Notes: a model not told the origin generated them from the sequence alone. Shown: positions 17,049 to 28,000, numbered from the stretch's first letter. The stretch is 64,000 nucleotides of DNA from Croceitalea marina (GCF_042684265.1 NZ_JBHULB010000079.1:56373-120372), one strand, 5' to 3'. Translations and numbers: made by a program.

Positions 17049-17945
17049 TCATCCATTTAGGGCAACTACTTCGTTTACCTTATCGCCCATCATGTTTTTT
17101 AACATGGTTTCGATGCCATTTTTAAGGGTGAATGTTGATGACGGGCAACCACTACAGGCTCCTTGAAGTATTACGTTTACGGTTTTACTTTCTTCCTCAT
17201 AAGATTGAAAAAGAATATTGCCTCCGTCACTTGCTACGGCAGGTTTTACATACTCCTCTAGAATATCTATAATTTGCTGTGAGGTATTGTCATAAGTTGT
17301 TTTCGCCGTTGTTTCCGATGTTTTGTCGGCTTCTTTTGCCAAAGCCCCTTCTGAAACTACCTCTTTATTGTCAGCAAGGTACTCACGGATAAATTCGCGA
17401 AGTTCCATAGATATTTCATTCCAATCGGCTACTTCATATTTGGTAATCGAAACATAATTTTTATCTATAAAAACTTCTTTTACATAGGGAAAGTGAAAAA
17501 GCTGTTTGGCCAACTCTGAATCTTTTGCCTCGTCTATATTTTTGAATTCAAAAATTGCCGGTACGATTACCTTGTTGGCAACATACTTCATAACTGCAGG
17601 GTTTGGCGTAACCTCTGCGTATACCGTTACCGCTGCTTTTTTAGAGGTCTCTTCTTCTAGAACAACGGGTTCGCCAGCGTTTAGGTATTCTGCCAATTGC
17701 TGCGCTACTTCATCTTTCACATCGTTCCATTCTACAATGTCAAAACGCTCCATGGCTATAAAATTCCCAGAAATGTATACGGTTTTTATAAAAGGTAGAT
17801 AAAAGAGCTGCTGTGCCAAAGGAGAATTTTTAGCCTCATCTATATTTTTAAACTCATAATTCTGCTTTACTAAAAAATGATTGGCCTCAAACTTTAAAAT
17901 TGCAGGGTTATTCGTTTCGATTACTGTAATATTGTATTCTTTCAT
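17049..17945 (-). CDS. NifU-like iron-sulphur scaffold with duplicated Nfu N-terminal domain
   Basis: 298 residues. Two tandem Nfu_N-type domains (about residues 5-90 and 107-195) share the repeated pattern EFKNIDEAK.S.LA.QLF. A C-terminal NifU domain carries the cluster-binding CSGCPSS motif. Nfu proteins carry or assemble [4Fe-4S] clusters for target apoproteins. The double N-terminal module differs from the single one in E. coli NfuA; I believe it is usual in Flavobacteriia. A TAnnTTTG-type box lies just upstream. Confidence 0.92.
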   Translation of the reverse strand: MKEYNITVIETNNPAILKFEANHFLVKQNYEFKNIDEAKNSPLAQQLFYLPFIKTVYISGNFIAMERFDIVEWNDVKDEVAQQLAEYLNAGEPVVLEEETSKKAAVTVYAEVTPNPAVMKYVANKVIVPAIFEFKNIDEAKDSELAKQLFHFPYVKEVFIDKNYVSITKYEVADWNEISMELREFIREYLADNKEVVSEGALAKEADKTSETTAKTTYDNTSQQIIDILEEYVKPAVASDGGNILFQSYEEESKTVNVILQGACSGCPSSTFTLKNGIETMLKNMMGDKVNEVVALNG

Positions 17946-17959
17946 TGCAAAAATTTGAA

Positions 17960-17967
17960 CAAAAGTA
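17960..17967 (-). promoter_or_regulatory. Flavobacterial -7 box (TACTTTTG) before the NifU-like gene
   Basis: On the minus strand TACTTTTG matches the TAnnTTTG consensus, 15 bp before the ATG. A clear -33 element is not seen. Confidence 0.4.
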
Positions 17968-18068
17968 CAAAGTAAAAACCACGCAGAAAATATATAATAA
18001 TGTGGTTTTAATAGCGTTATTTATATGATTAATCATCTAGCAACAGAACACTTAGCCCCAAACAATTT

Positions 18069-19091
18069 ATGAAACGTCTGCTACTGCTCATACTTTTTAC
18101 GTTATTTTTTTGCTCTAAATCGTGGTCTCAAGAAGGTATTCCTGTGTACTTCGATTACCTATCTGATAATTATTATTTGGTATATCCTTCAATGGCGGGT
18201 ATTGGCGAGGGTGGAAAAATACGGCTTACGGCACGCAAGCAATGGTTTGATGTTGAGAACGCACCGAGCCTGCAAACTTTTAATGCAAATTTTAGGGTAG
18301 GTCAGAACAGTGGAATAGGGGGCATTCTTTTTAATGATGCCAATGGTTTTCATTCTCAGTCAGGTTTTAAAGCGACCTATGCCCATCATTTACAGTTGGG
18401 CGGAGATTTTAGAACATTAAATCAGTTGTCTTTTGGTTTGAGCGGAACAATATTGCTTAGTAGTTTAGATGAAACCGAATTTAGGTCTGTGAATCCGGAC
18501 CCGGCAGTTAGAGGGGTCAAAACAACTGCAAGTTATTATAACGTAGACTTAGGAATGTCGTATAATTATTTTGAGTTTTACGCTCATTTTGCTGTGCAAA
18601 ATGTGCTTGCATCTCAACGAAATTTGTATCGAATAGGTAGGGCAGACCCTGACAATGTACCCGTTATCGATAATCTGAGAAGATACCTGATATCTGCAGG
18701 TTACGTATTCGGAAAAGGAAGAACCAGGCTTGAGCCTTCAGTGCTTTTTCAACTTACCGAATTCACAGAAGAAAAAACGGTAGATATCAATGCGAAGGCG
18801 TATAGAGATATAGGTGACGACACCGTAATTTGGGGTGGTCTCTCTTACAGGAGGAGTTTTGACGGCGCTCAGTTTATTCAGAACGGAACTTTTCGAGAAC
18901 AGCGTTTGCAGTTATTTACACCGATTGTAGGGGTGAACTATAAAAACTTCATGTTCTCTTATAACTATTCTTATCAATCGGGCGATATACGATTTGATAG
19001 TGGCGGTTTTCATCAGATTACACTTGGCTATGATATAGGTCAGAGTAATGAAAAACGTTACGATTGTTACTGCCCGGCTGCTAACAACTAA
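18069..19091 (+). CDS. PorP/SprF family type IX secretion outer membrane protein (orphan)
   Basis: 340 residues. A signal peptide (cleavage near SWSQ) is followed by a beta-barrel with the opening FDYLSDNYYLVYPSMAG, the family's usual 'N..P..aG' start. Glycine-rich strands such as NSGIGGILFNDANGF follow. PorP/SprF proteins act with specific T9SS substrates or adhesins, usually encoded next to them. Here no adhesin lies beside it: the neighbours are a NifU-like gene and a VWA gene on the other strand. It is shorter and less typical than the copy at 30005. Confidence 0.85.
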   Translation: MKRLLLLILFTLFFCSKSWSQEGIPVYFDYLSDNYYLVYPSMAGIGEGGKIRLTARKQWFDVENAPSLQTFNANFRVGQNSGIGGILFNDANGFHSQSGFKATYAHHLQLGGDFRTLNQLSFGLSGTILLSSLDETEFRSVNPDPAVRGVKTTASYYNVDLGMSYNYFEFYAHFAVQNVLASQRNLYRIGRADPDNVPVIDNLRRYLISAGYVFGKGRTRLEPSVLFQLTEFTEEKTVDINAKAYRDIGDDTVIWGGLSYRRSFDGAQFIQNGTFREQRLQLFTPIVGVNYKNFMFSYNYSYQSGDIRFDSGGFHQITLGYDIGQSNEKRYDCYCPAANN

Positions 19092-19121
19092 AAAAGCCCA
19101 TCTTTTAAGATAGGCCTTTTG
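19090..19121. terminator. Bidirectional terminator between convergent genes
   Basis: A 14-bp stem with two mismatches (AAAAAGCCCATCTT with AAGATAGGCCTTTT) lies between the PorP/SprF and VWA genes. It has A and T runs on both sides and can serve both strands. Confidence 0.8.
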
Positions 19122-19137
19122 ATTAATTGTAAGCTGC

Positions 19138-20322
19138 TTACTTCTTATCCCATTTGTAATTTTTCTTGGCGGCTTGAGTTTTAATGGCTCTTAAAAGAGC
19201 ACTTTCAAGCTCACCCTTTTCTTCTTTCTGATTTTTAGCGATATAAGCTTCTCGTTTTTTATTCAATTCTTGAATTTCACTTTGAATCTTAGCACGTTCT
19301 ACTTTTTTATCATCAATGTATTTTTCGATTTCTTTTACCGATTTTGCCTGTAGTTCTTTCGGCAAATCTTCTTTTCTAAGTTCAGATACCCTAAATTCTT
19401 CGTCTTCGGCGGCATCGACTAAATCCCAACTAGAATTATTGTAAAGTTTTGAACTCTTGCTAACCGCTCTTTTTAGGGCCACGCTTTCATTCATTTCATA
19501 GGCGTTTACATCTTGCTCTGCCTGTACTGCCATTTTTCTTGCTCCTGCATAACCATAACTAACATACGTTTTGTTCAGTTTCGAGTTTAATTGGATGATT
19601 ATATCATCATATGGTGTAGCAACGTGTACTACCTGACGATTATGGTCTATTGCCATATATTCACCTCCGGTTAACTCGGCGCCATTTTTCCATTTGCTGC
19701 CTACGCCTTGATCGTAGTTTCCACAAAATATGGTATTAACAATAACGTCTTTTTCTTTAGCCTGTGAAGTGGCATCTTTATAATCAAGCCTACCTTGTGT
19801 AAAAGGTTCATTACCGGCAATAAATATCATTTTAAGGTCATCTGCGTTCTTGCCCCAATCCAATTGTTTTAATGAATTGTTTATTACCTGCCCACAAAAT
19901 TCTTCTCCACCATTAGTGGTAAGCGAGAACAGTTTTTCTGATATCTCATCTAAATCACTACTAAAACCGATTACCTGTCTGATATATCCTTCTCGTGCCG
20001 AAATGTCATCATTACCATATTCGTACAAGGCGATTTGTAAACTTGGTCTCGCTTCATTGCCACATTTGGCATATGTAAACTCGTTTACGATGTCCCAAAG
20101 TTGTGCTTTTGCTTGATTTATAAGTCCGTCCATGCTATTACTTGTATCTAAAAGCAATGCTATTTTTACATACTGTTTTGCAGGTTTCTCATCTTCGGCA
20201 GGTATGACTTGGGCTATCAAAGGCTTATTTTTTGTATTCTCAACTTTTAAATTGCAACCATATATCGTGCTCATCGACAGGGCAAAAAACCCTATGGCTA
20301 ATGTGTGATTTAGTTTTTTCAT
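19138..20322 (-). CDS. VWA domain-containing secreted lipoprotein
   Basis: 394 residues with a signal peptide and lipobox near STIYGC. The von Willebrand A domain (about residues 50-245) has an intact MIDAS start DTSNSM and a later FIAGNEPFTQG segment. The C-terminal third is rich in charged residues and predicted coiled coil (VKEIEKYIDDKKVERAKIQSEIQELNK). VWA domains bind protein ligands through a metal ion. No neighbouring MoxR or BatA-type genes are present, so I would not place it in the aerotolerance operon. Function unknown. Confidence 0.85.
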   Translation of the reverse strand: MKKLNHTLAIGFFALSMSTIYGCNLKVENTKNKPLIAQVIPAEDEKPAKQYVKIALLLDTSNSMDGLINQAKAQLWDIVNEFTYAKCGNEARPSLQIALYEYGNDDISAREGYIRQVIGFSSDLDEISEKLFSLTTNGGEEFCGQVINNSLKQLDWGKNADDLKMIFIAGNEPFTQGRLDYKDATSQAKEKDVIVNTIFCGNYDQGVGSKWKNGAELTGGEYMAIDHNRQVVHVATPYDDIIIQLNSKLNKTYVSYGYAGARKMAVQAEQDVNAYEMNESVALKRAVSKSSKLYNNSSWDLVDAAEDEEFRVSELRKEDLPKELQAKSVKEIEKYIDDKKVERAKIQSEIQELNKKREAYIAKNQKEEKGELESALLRAIKTQAAKKNYKWDKK

Positions 20323-20529
20323 TATGCTTTATTTTTTAATTTCTGTAGTAAAACTAGACCCGTAATAGGTAAAGAAAAATCTAGAATGAGTAAACGCGAC
20401 TTTTTAATGCGTGAGTTGGCTCATTAGTTTCGTAAAGTGCTTTTTTAGGCCTTGTTTTATAGGGTTTTAAAGGATTTGGCATTTTTTTAAGCCATTGAAA
20501 TCAACTAAGTTTACCTTGATTATTTAAAA

Positions 20530-22728
20530 ATGTTCAAGAAGACTTATATCATATTATTTTTAGTGCTAACCGCGACCAGTGTACTTGCACAGGTGCAACA
20601 ACGCGCCAACGCTACTTTTGAATTAAAAGGAACCGTTAGGGGTAAAGAAGACTTCACACCAATATCTGGCGTACAAGTATCTACGGATAAAGGAAGTTAT
20701 GCGACCACAAATGCACTAGGTGAATTTAAGATTAAAGCTGGTATCGGAGATTTACTGATTTTTGAAAGCACTGAGTTTGAAACAGTGCGCCACCGTATCA
20801 CTTCTGATGAAGACATCAGTGTTCAGGTTGAAGATTATACATCAAATTCTAAAAGCACTTTGCAGGGTTCGAGGTCCGGCCCTAATTATACTTCATATTT
20901 AGATTCTGCTGAACATTATAAAAAAATTGATATTGAAAAAAGTATTGATTTTGTAGCACAGTCCATTTCAGCTTTGGGTAATAATCCAAATAAAACTGCA
21001 CTTGCTAAATCGCTACGTTCCCTTGGTGAAATCTACATGTATCATAAACAATATGACTTGGCGATTACCAACTTTAAAGATGCTCAAAAAGCGCAGAAAA
21101 ATACCAAGACATCCTTAGGTCTGGCCGAGGCTTACATTAAAACAGGTGAATTCGAGAAAGCAAACGAGGTGTTGCAACCCCTATTGAAAATTCGCAAGAT
21201 GGTTCCGTACCAACGTATTCAATTGTACGAAGAGTTAGGCGATAGCCATAAAGGTTTCGGGGAAACCAGTAAGGCCTTGGAGTTTTATCAAGAGGGCTTA
21301 AAAATTGCCCAGAAGAATCAGGTTTCTCCGAAGGTTACGGATTTAAATTCTAAAATTGCCGATACGTATGCTATGGCCAATCGCGAGATTGAGGCAGAAG
21401 GGTATTTTAATAATTCATTGAAACTCTCAAAACAGGAAACGCCGGCCAGAGCCATTCAAGAGAACGAAAAAGTAGCTGACTTCTACAACAGATCAAATCG
21501 GTACGGAGATGAGATTCAGCTTCGGAAGAAAAGTCTGAATGAGTTGCGGCAGTTGCCTAAAAAGGCCGTAGCAAAAAATAAAGGTCTTGTAGACGCCGAT
21601 TCTATAACCTCGCAACGTATCAACTATAAAATAGCCAATGCTTATATCGCGCAAGAGAAATTAGATGAGGCAATACCTTATTTAGAGAAAAGTATTGTTG
21701 AAGCAGATAGTGAAGATGATTTAATAGTTCAAAAAGATGCAACTAGAAAGTTATCCGAGGTTTTCGAATTTAAAGGCGATTTTGCCAAAGCATATAACAC
21801 CTACCAAAATTATGTCGCTTTGGTAGATACCCTATATATAAGAAAAGAACAAGAGATAGCGCGCGCAGCAAGGCTCAACCGTGAAATTGCGATAAAACAA
21901 AACCGTATTTCAAGCTTAGAACAAGAGCGAGAACTCTCGCAAAGCAAATACAGCCTTGCCTTGACCGAACAGCAATTGTTCGAAGAGAACAACAAAAGAC
22001 AAAAGTGGATTATCTATTCCCTTTTGCTAGGTATGCTGCTCTTTGCTTTAGCGGCATTCTTTTATTACCGAAGTAACAGGCAGCAGAAATTAGCAAACAA
22101 CTTGCTGGCCTTAAAATCGTTACGATCTCAAATGAATCCGCATTTTATTTTTAATGCCCTAAACTCGGTCAATAATTATATCGCCAAGAGTGATGAGCGA
22201 AATGCAAATCGATTTTTAAGTGATTTTTCGGTATTGATGCGTACCGTTTTAGAGAATTCAGAAGAAGATTTTATTCCTCTGGCAAAAGAGTTAGAGTTGT
22301 TAGAGCTCTATGTAAAGCTAGAGCATTCACGTTTTCCTGATAAATTCGATTATGAGGTCAATATTGAAAAAGATATTGATATAAATTCTTTTGATATTCC
22401 ACCAATGCTATTGCAACCTTATATTGAAAATGCTATTTGGCATGGATTGCGATATAAAGAAGAAAAAGGATTTTTAAAAATCAATGTCGCACAATTGACC
22501 AATGAATTGCTTCAAATAGAAATTTTAGATAACGGTATCGGTAGAAAAAAATCGGCAGCTTTGAAGACCGAAAATCAGAAAAAGCAAAAGTCGAAAGGCA
22601 TGGGAAATATTAGAAAACGTATTGCCATTTTAAACGATATGTATAAGAATAAGGTAGCGGTATCGATTTCTGATTTACAAGAAGATAAAACAGGTACAAA
22701 AGTAATCTTAAAGCTTAAAAAAGACTAA
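20530..22728 (+). CDS. LytS-type sensor histidine kinase with TPR sensor region
   Basis: 732 residues. After a signal peptide comes a carboxypeptidase-regulatory-like beta domain (about residues 27-105). TPR repeats fill residues 150-430, followed by a coiled coil and one membrane helix (about 491-512). The cytosolic kinase has the His_kinase motif SQMNPHFIFNALNSVNNYI, with the phospho-accepting histidine near residue 538, and a GHKL ATPase end with DNGIGR. The TPR region should lie in the periplasm. The response regulator gene overlaps it by 1 nt (TAATG), so this is a complete two-component pair. Confidence 0.93.
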   Translation: MFKKTYIILFLVLTATSVLAQVQQRANATFELKGTVRGKEDFTPISGVQVSTDKGSYATTNALGEFKIKAGIGDLLIFESTEFETVRHRITSDEDISVQVEDYTSNSKSTLQGSRSGPNYTSYLDSAEHYKKIDIEKSIDFVAQSISALGNNPNKTALAKSLRSLGEIYMYHKQYDLAITNFKDAQKAQKNTKTSLGLAEAYIKTGEFEKANEVLQPLLKIRKMVPYQRIQLYEELGDSHKGFGETSKALEFYQEGLKIAQKNQVSPKVTDLNSKIADTYAMANREIEAEGYFNNSLKLSKQETPARAIQENEKVADFYNRSNRYGDEIQLRKKSLNELRQLPKKAVAKNKGLVDADSITSQRINYKIANAYIAQEKLDEAIPYLEKSIVEADSEDDLIVQKDATRKLSEVFEFKGDFAKAYNTYQNYVALVDTLYIRKEQEIARAARLNREIAIKQNRISSLEQERELSQSKYSLALTEQQLFEENNKRQKWIIYSLLLGMLLFALAAFFYYRSNRQQKLANNLLALKSLRSQMNPHFIFNALNSVNNYIAKSDERNANRFLSDFSVLMRTVLENSEEDFIPLAKELELLELYVKLEHSRFPDKFDYEVNIEKDIDINSFDIPPMLLQPYIENAIWHGLRYKEEKGFLKINVAQLTNELLQIEILDNGIGRKKSAALKTENQKKQKSKGMGNIRKRIAILNDMYKNKVAVSISDLQEDKTGTKVILKLKKD

Positions 22729-23459
22729 TGCAACTTAAAGCGATTATTGTAGAAGACGAGGCGAATAGTAGAGAAATTCTAAGGAATTACCTAAGTAAGT
22801 ACTGTAAAAATGTACAACTTCAAGGAGAGGCTGCAACCATAAAAGAAGGCCTTGAATTAATAGAACTCCATAAACCTGATTTGGTTTTTTTGGATGTTGA
22901 AATGCCTTTTGGTAATGCTTTTGATTTACTAGATCAAGTTCCCGATAGAACTTTTGAGACGGTTTTTGTCACGGCGTATAATCAATATGCGATGGATGCA
23001 TTGAACAATCATGCGGCATATTACTTGATGAAGCCCATTAATATTGATGAGCTGGTCAAGGCAGTTGATTATGTTGTTGAAATAAAGGAAAGAGAGAATG
23101 CACTTGAGGGCAAGGTGCTCCAAACCAAACTAAAAAAAGCCGAAGGAAAGATTACCTTGCCGCAACAAGATGGTTTTCAGGTTTTAGATGTAAACGATAT
23201 CTTCTTTTGTAAGGCTGATGATAATTATACGGAGATTTATTTACAGGAAAAACGGATTGTTGTCAGTAAGACTTTAAAATATTTCGAGGAAGCCCTCAAA
23301 GAATTCTCGTTTGCAAGAATTCATAAATCGTATTTGGTAAACGTAAATGAAGTTCAGAAATATAAAAAAGGCAAGGGCGGGAGCGTTATTTTGTCAAATG
23401 GAAAAGAACTATCAGTGTCGGCCTCAAAGAAATCAGAATTACTTTCCTATTTTAAATAA
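22728..23459 (+). CDS. LytTR family response regulator
   Basis: 243 residues. The receiver domain has the acidic pair at residues 9-10 (EDE), the phosphorylation site in LVFLDVEMP and the lysine in YYLMKPI. The C-terminal LytTR DNA-binding domain carries FFCKADDNYTEIYL and FARIHKSYLVNVNEV. It is coupled to the kinase gene upstream. Targets are unknown; LytTR regulators bind pairs of direct repeats upstream of promoters. Confidence 0.95.
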   Translation: MQLKAIIVEDEANSREILRNYLSKYCKNVQLQGEAATIKEGLELIELHKPDLVFLDVEMPFGNAFDLLDQVPDRTFETVFVTAYNQYAMDALNNHAAYYLMKPINIDELVKAVDYVVEIKERENALEGKVLQTKLKKAEGKITLPQQDGFQVLDVNDIFFCKADDNYTEIYLQEKRIVVSKTLKYFEEALKEFSFARIHKSYLVNVNEVQKYKKGKGGSVILSNGKELSVSASKKSELLSYFK

Positions 23460-23470
23460 AATATCGAGTT

Positions 23471-23989
23471 ATGCTAATTAAAACTGTAAATGGTAAGTCA
23501 CCGGAAATAGGAGAAGATTGTTTTATTGCCGAAAATGCGACCATTGTTGGCGAGGTTACAATGGGCAAACAATGCAGCGTTTGGTTTAATGCAGTGTTAA
23601 GAGGAGATGTACACTTCATAAAGATCGGGAACAAGGTAAATATTCAAGACGGTGCCGTAATCCATTGCACCTATAAAAAAGCACCTACGGTTATAGGCAA
23701 TAATGTCTCTATTGGCCATAATGCTATTGTACATGGCTGTACAATTAAGGATAATGTATTGGTAGGCATGGGTGCTATTATCATGGATGATTGTGTTGTA
23801 GAGTCTAATGCTATAATTGCGGCTGGAGCGGTTGTTACAAAAGGAACCCATGTACCTTCAGGGGCTATTTTTGCCGGAATGCCCGCCAAAAAAATTAAAG
23901 ATGTCAGTCCAGAATTAAGTTCCGGTGAAATCGACAGAATAGCGAATGCTTATGTTATGTATTCTGGTTGGTTTAAAGAGGATAATTGA
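23471..23989 (+). CDS. Gamma-class carbonic anhydrase family protein
   Basis: 172 residues forming a left-handed beta-helix of hexapeptide repeats (V.IG..V.IQDGAVIH, IGNNVSIGHNAIVHGC and so on). Three histidines fit the zinc ligands: the one in VIH and the two in IGHNAIVHGC. Family members (YrdA, PaaY, CaiE-like) hydrate CO2 or act as acyltransferase-like accessories, so activity should be stated with caution. It follows the response regulator by 11 bp and may be part of that operon. Confidence 0.9.
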   Translation: MLIKTVNGKSPEIGEDCFIAENATIVGEVTMGKQCSVWFNAVLRGDVHFIKIGNKVNIQDGAVIHCTYKKAPTVIGNNVSIGHNAIVHGCTIKDNVLVGMGAIIMDDCVVESNAIIAAGAVVTKGTHVPSGAIFAGMPAKKIKDVSPELSSGEIDRIANAYVMYSGWFKEDN

Positions 23990-24037
23990 AAGTGAAAATC
24001 CTAAGAATATTCACTGAATAGAAATAAGATAAATCCT

Positions 24038-24045
24038 TATTTTTG
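24038..24045 (+). promoter_or_regulatory. Flavobacterial -7 box (TATTTTTG) before fabD
   Basis: Exact TAnnTTTG match 19 bp before the fabD ATG. No TTG -33 box at the usual spacing. Confidence 0.45.
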
Positions 24046-24064
24046 CCCAACTTAAGAGAATACT

Positions 24065-24949
24065 ATGAAAGCATATATTTTTCCGGGGCAAGGTGCCCAA
24101 TTTGTGGGTATGGGTTTAGATTTATATGAAAATCATGCTATCGCTCAAGAACTTTTTGAGCAAGCGAACGATATCTTAGGTTTTTCTATTACAGATATTA
24201 TGTTTGAGGGAACACCGGAAGATTTAAAACAGACCAAAGTAACACAACCTGCTATTTTCTTACACTCGGTGATACTTAGCAAAGTAATGGGAGCGAATTT
24301 TAAGCCAGATATGGTTGCCGGGCACTCTTTGGGCGAATTTTCTGCTTTAGTCGCTAATGGAACTTTGAATTTTGAAGATGGGCTAAAGCTGGTTTCTCAA
24401 CGAGCCTTGGCAATGCAAAAGGCCTGCGAGGTACAGGAAAGTACAATGGCGGCCGTATTGGGTTTAGAAGATGAAGTAGTAGAAAAGATATGTGCTGAAG
24501 TTCAGGGGATTGTGGTACCTGCGAATTATAACTGCCCAGGCCAATTGGTTATTTCAGGTGAAGTTGAAGCAGTTAATTTGGCATGTGAAAAATTAAAAGA
24601 GGCCGGAGCTAGAAGGGCCCTTCTATTGCCTGTTGGTGGCGCTTTTCATTCACCACTAATGGAGCCCGCTAGAGAAGAATTGGCAGCTGCAATTGACAGC
24701 ACAAATTTTAGTGAGCCTTCTTGTCCGATTTACCAAAATGTGACTGCAACAGGTGTAACGGTGTCTAAAGAAGTGAAGGAAAATTTGATTGCCCAATTGA
24801 CCGCTCCGGTAAAATGGACACAAAGTGTTCGTAATATGGTCGCAGACCGTGCAAGTAGCTTTGTTGAAGTGGGGCCAGGAAAAGTACTTCAAGGCTTGGT
24901 AAGAAAGATTGCTAGTGATGTTGAGACCAGTTCCGGTGCGATAGAATAA
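24065..24949 (+). CDS. fabD: Malonyl CoA-acyl carrier protein transacylase
   Basis: 294 residues with the FabD landmarks: FPGQGAQFVGMG at the start, the nucleophile elbow GHSLGEFSAL near residue 90, the catalytic histidine in GGAFHSPLM and the final FVEVGPGKVLQGLVRKI. It moves malonyl groups from CoA to ACP for fatty acid chain elongation in the cytoplasm. Length is normal (about 300). It stands alone rather than next to fabH or fabG. Confidence 0.97.
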   Translation: MKAYIFPGQGAQFVGMGLDLYENHAIAQELFEQANDILGFSITDIMFEGTPEDLKQTKVTQPAIFLHSVILSKVMGANFKPDMVAGHSLGEFSALVANGTLNFEDGLKLVSQRALAMQKACEVQESTMAAVLGLEDEVVEKICAEVQGIVVPANYNCPGQLVISGEVEAVNLACEKLKEAGARRALLLPVGGAFHSPLMEPAREELAAAIDSTNFSEPSCPIYQNVTATGVTVSKEVKENLIAQLTAPVKWTQSVRNMVADRASSFVEVGPGKVLQGLVRKIASDVETSSGAIE

Positions 24950-25096
24950 TCATGTTATTCGTTAATTTATGTAGTTGGTCTAACAAAGCTGAATTTAATC
25001 TTTAAAGCAAAAAAAAGCGGTATTTTTTTAGTAATATTGAGGTTCTCATTATCCAAACAAAATAATAGTATTTTTCTGACAATCAAGAAAATAACA

Positions 25097-28000
25097 ATGT
25101 TCAACGCTACTCAAAAAAGTGCAGTGACTAACTTTATAAAACTGTTATGCTTTGCTTGCTTGCTGTTGTTCTGCAATGGTCTTATAGCACAAGCTACAAT
25201 TTCTGTAGAAGTTTTGGATGGGGATGTTCAAGAGCAGGGGTCCAATCCGGGAAGTTTCCGAATTTTTGAAACTACTGGTTTAACTGCTGGAGTCGATGTA
25301 ACGGTTAATTATACTATTACAGGTACAGCTGCTTCAACGGACGATTATACAGCTCTTTCAGGTTCAGCAATCATACTTACTGGTAGTAATGATGTCATCG
25401 TCGATGTAAACGGAATTGTCGATGATCCCTTTATCGAGGGAAACGAAACAATAACTATAACCTTAAATAGTGTTAGCCCTTTAGTTCCAATAAATGGTGC
25501 CGCCAATACGGCCACAATAACAATTGTGGATAATGATTCCGCGGGAATAGATATCAATACCACAACCGGAACAACAACAGAAGGTGGTGGTACAACAGAT
25601 TTTATCTTTACCTTAAGAAGTCAGCCTATAGCAGATGTAACTATTCCGATAGAACAATATGATAATACGGAAACATCCGGCCCGGCAAACCTTGTAATCA
25701 CACCCGCAGAATGGGATACTGGAGTTACTTTAACTATTACTGGTATTGATGATGCCATAGTAGATGGTAATGTGGTAGATGATATACGAACAGGAAACCC
25801 AAGTTCAGCTGATCCAAATTATAACAGTTTAGGAAATAATGATGTGCCAGATTTAGAGGTCACCAATTTAGACGATGACCAGCAAATTAGTATCGGTAAT
25901 CGTATAGCTTTTGAAGGGGATGTTGGTACGACAACTTTTGTTTTTACAGTCAGTGTTGATGGAGGTGGAAATGCAGATGGAGATATCGATTTCGACTATA
26001 ATACGGTGGATGTAACCGCAACTGCTGGAGATGATTACGTTGCGGTAAGTGGCGCTAGTGGTACTATTAATGATGGGGAAAATAGTACAACTATTTCCAT
26101 AACCGTTCTTGATGATACGGTGGTTGAACCCAATGAAGATTTTCGAGTAATTATCAGTAATGCTGTTAATGCTAATATCACCGATGATATAGGTCTAGGG
26201 AGAATACTTAACAATGACGGTGATACCATTGGTATTGATAATGTAAACCAAGCAGAGGGTAATACGGGTACCACAGATTTTATTTTTACGATAAGTCTAG
26301 ATGGTGCAGGTACTGCCGCTAACGCGATAGCTTTTGATGTAGCGACCGAAACGACATCTACCACTGCCACCCCTGGTGTTGATTATGTGGCGATAATAGG
26401 AGGTAGCGGCTCCATAGCCGCAGGTGCGTCAAGTACTACGGTAACGATTTCTGTTACTGGGGATTCTGATGAAGAGGCTAATGAAACTTTTAGGGTTCGT
26501 ATTACAAATGCCACGAATGCCACAATATCCGATGCTGTGGGGGTAGGGACGATAACAAATGACGATAATACCATCTCGTTGGACTCTGGAGTTACTTTAG
26601 ACGAAGGTGACTCAGGTTCGACAGCTTTCGTATTTACCCTAAATCGCACAGGTAATTTAACAAATACCTCGACTGTTGATTATACCGTTGCCGGAAGTGG
26701 AACTTCGCTTACAGGCGGTTCTGACTTTGTTGGTGGCGTTTCTCCAAGTGGAACAGTACCATTTGCAGCTAACGAAGCAAGTACGACGGTAACCATTGAA
26801 GTAAATGGGGATACAGATTTTGAACCGGATGAAACCTTTACCATAGCCTTAAGTAATCCCAGCGCTGGATCTTCAATTGGAACGGCAAGTGCGGTAGGAA
26901 CCATTACCAATGATGATAGCCCTACGGTTAGCATTGTAAATACTTCCAATGGTTCAGAAAATGGAGCTGGAGCGGTAACCAACGGAATTCTGACGATTTC
27001 TCAGACAAATGCTACAACTACTGATACTGATATAGTTTTTAATATAACGGGCACAGCGGCAGCTGGAGTTGATTACACGGCATTTGGCAATACTGCAACT
27101 ATTACGGCTGGGGATTTTTCTACCGATGTTACCATTCCCGTTTTAGAAGATGCTATTGTCGAAGGCAATGAAACCGTTACGATAACCTTAACCGGAATTA
27201 CCTCCGGAGATGTGGTTTTAGATCCTATTCCCGTAAATCGAACGGCCACCAATACCATATTGGACGATGATAGGGCCGAGGTGACAATTGCAGATATTAG
27301 CTTTCCTGAGGATGGTGGTCCAGGTAGTATTAATATAAGTCTAGATAATGCTGTTGTAGGTGGCTTTAGGGTTGAGGTCTCTACTGCAGATGGCACGGCA
27401 ACTACTGCCAATAATGACTATGCTGCAATAACGAACCAAGCCTTAAACTTCTCTGGAACCGCAAATGAGATTCGAACGGTTACTTTTGCACCTCAGGCAG
27501 ATGGTACGATAGAAGGTGATGAGAATTTAACAATTTCAATGGCAAACTTAACGGGAACTACGCTTAGCGTAGACATATCCGATACAGCTACCATTACAAT
27601 TCTTGATGATGATGCTTGTGCCGCCGGAAATACGGCGCCAGCTTTGGATGCAGCAGAGGAAACTGCTTTTTGCGATACTTTTAATAAAGATTTAGACGAT
27701 TATACGATAAGTACACCACCTGTAAATGCAGTGCTAAGGTGGAGTGAAACCAACACCGACCTTGCGAATAGCGCTACACATTTATCATCTAGTGTTATAA
27801 ATACTGCTGGCACCTATTTCGGCTTCTTTTTTGACGAGGTGAATAATTGCGCAAGTCCTGCTTTACAAATAACAATAAGTGCAAGTACAACTCCTTCTCC
27901 GGGTACACCGGCAAATGCTGCTGCTTGCAGTATTCCTGCCAACGGAATATCTGTCATAGATCTAGATGATCAATTAACCGATGCGGATGCTGGTGGCTGG

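Noticed and set aside
26035..27411. Four minus-strand open frames of about 90-110 codons
   Set aside because: Antisense shadows of Thr/Asp-rich Calx-beta repeats.
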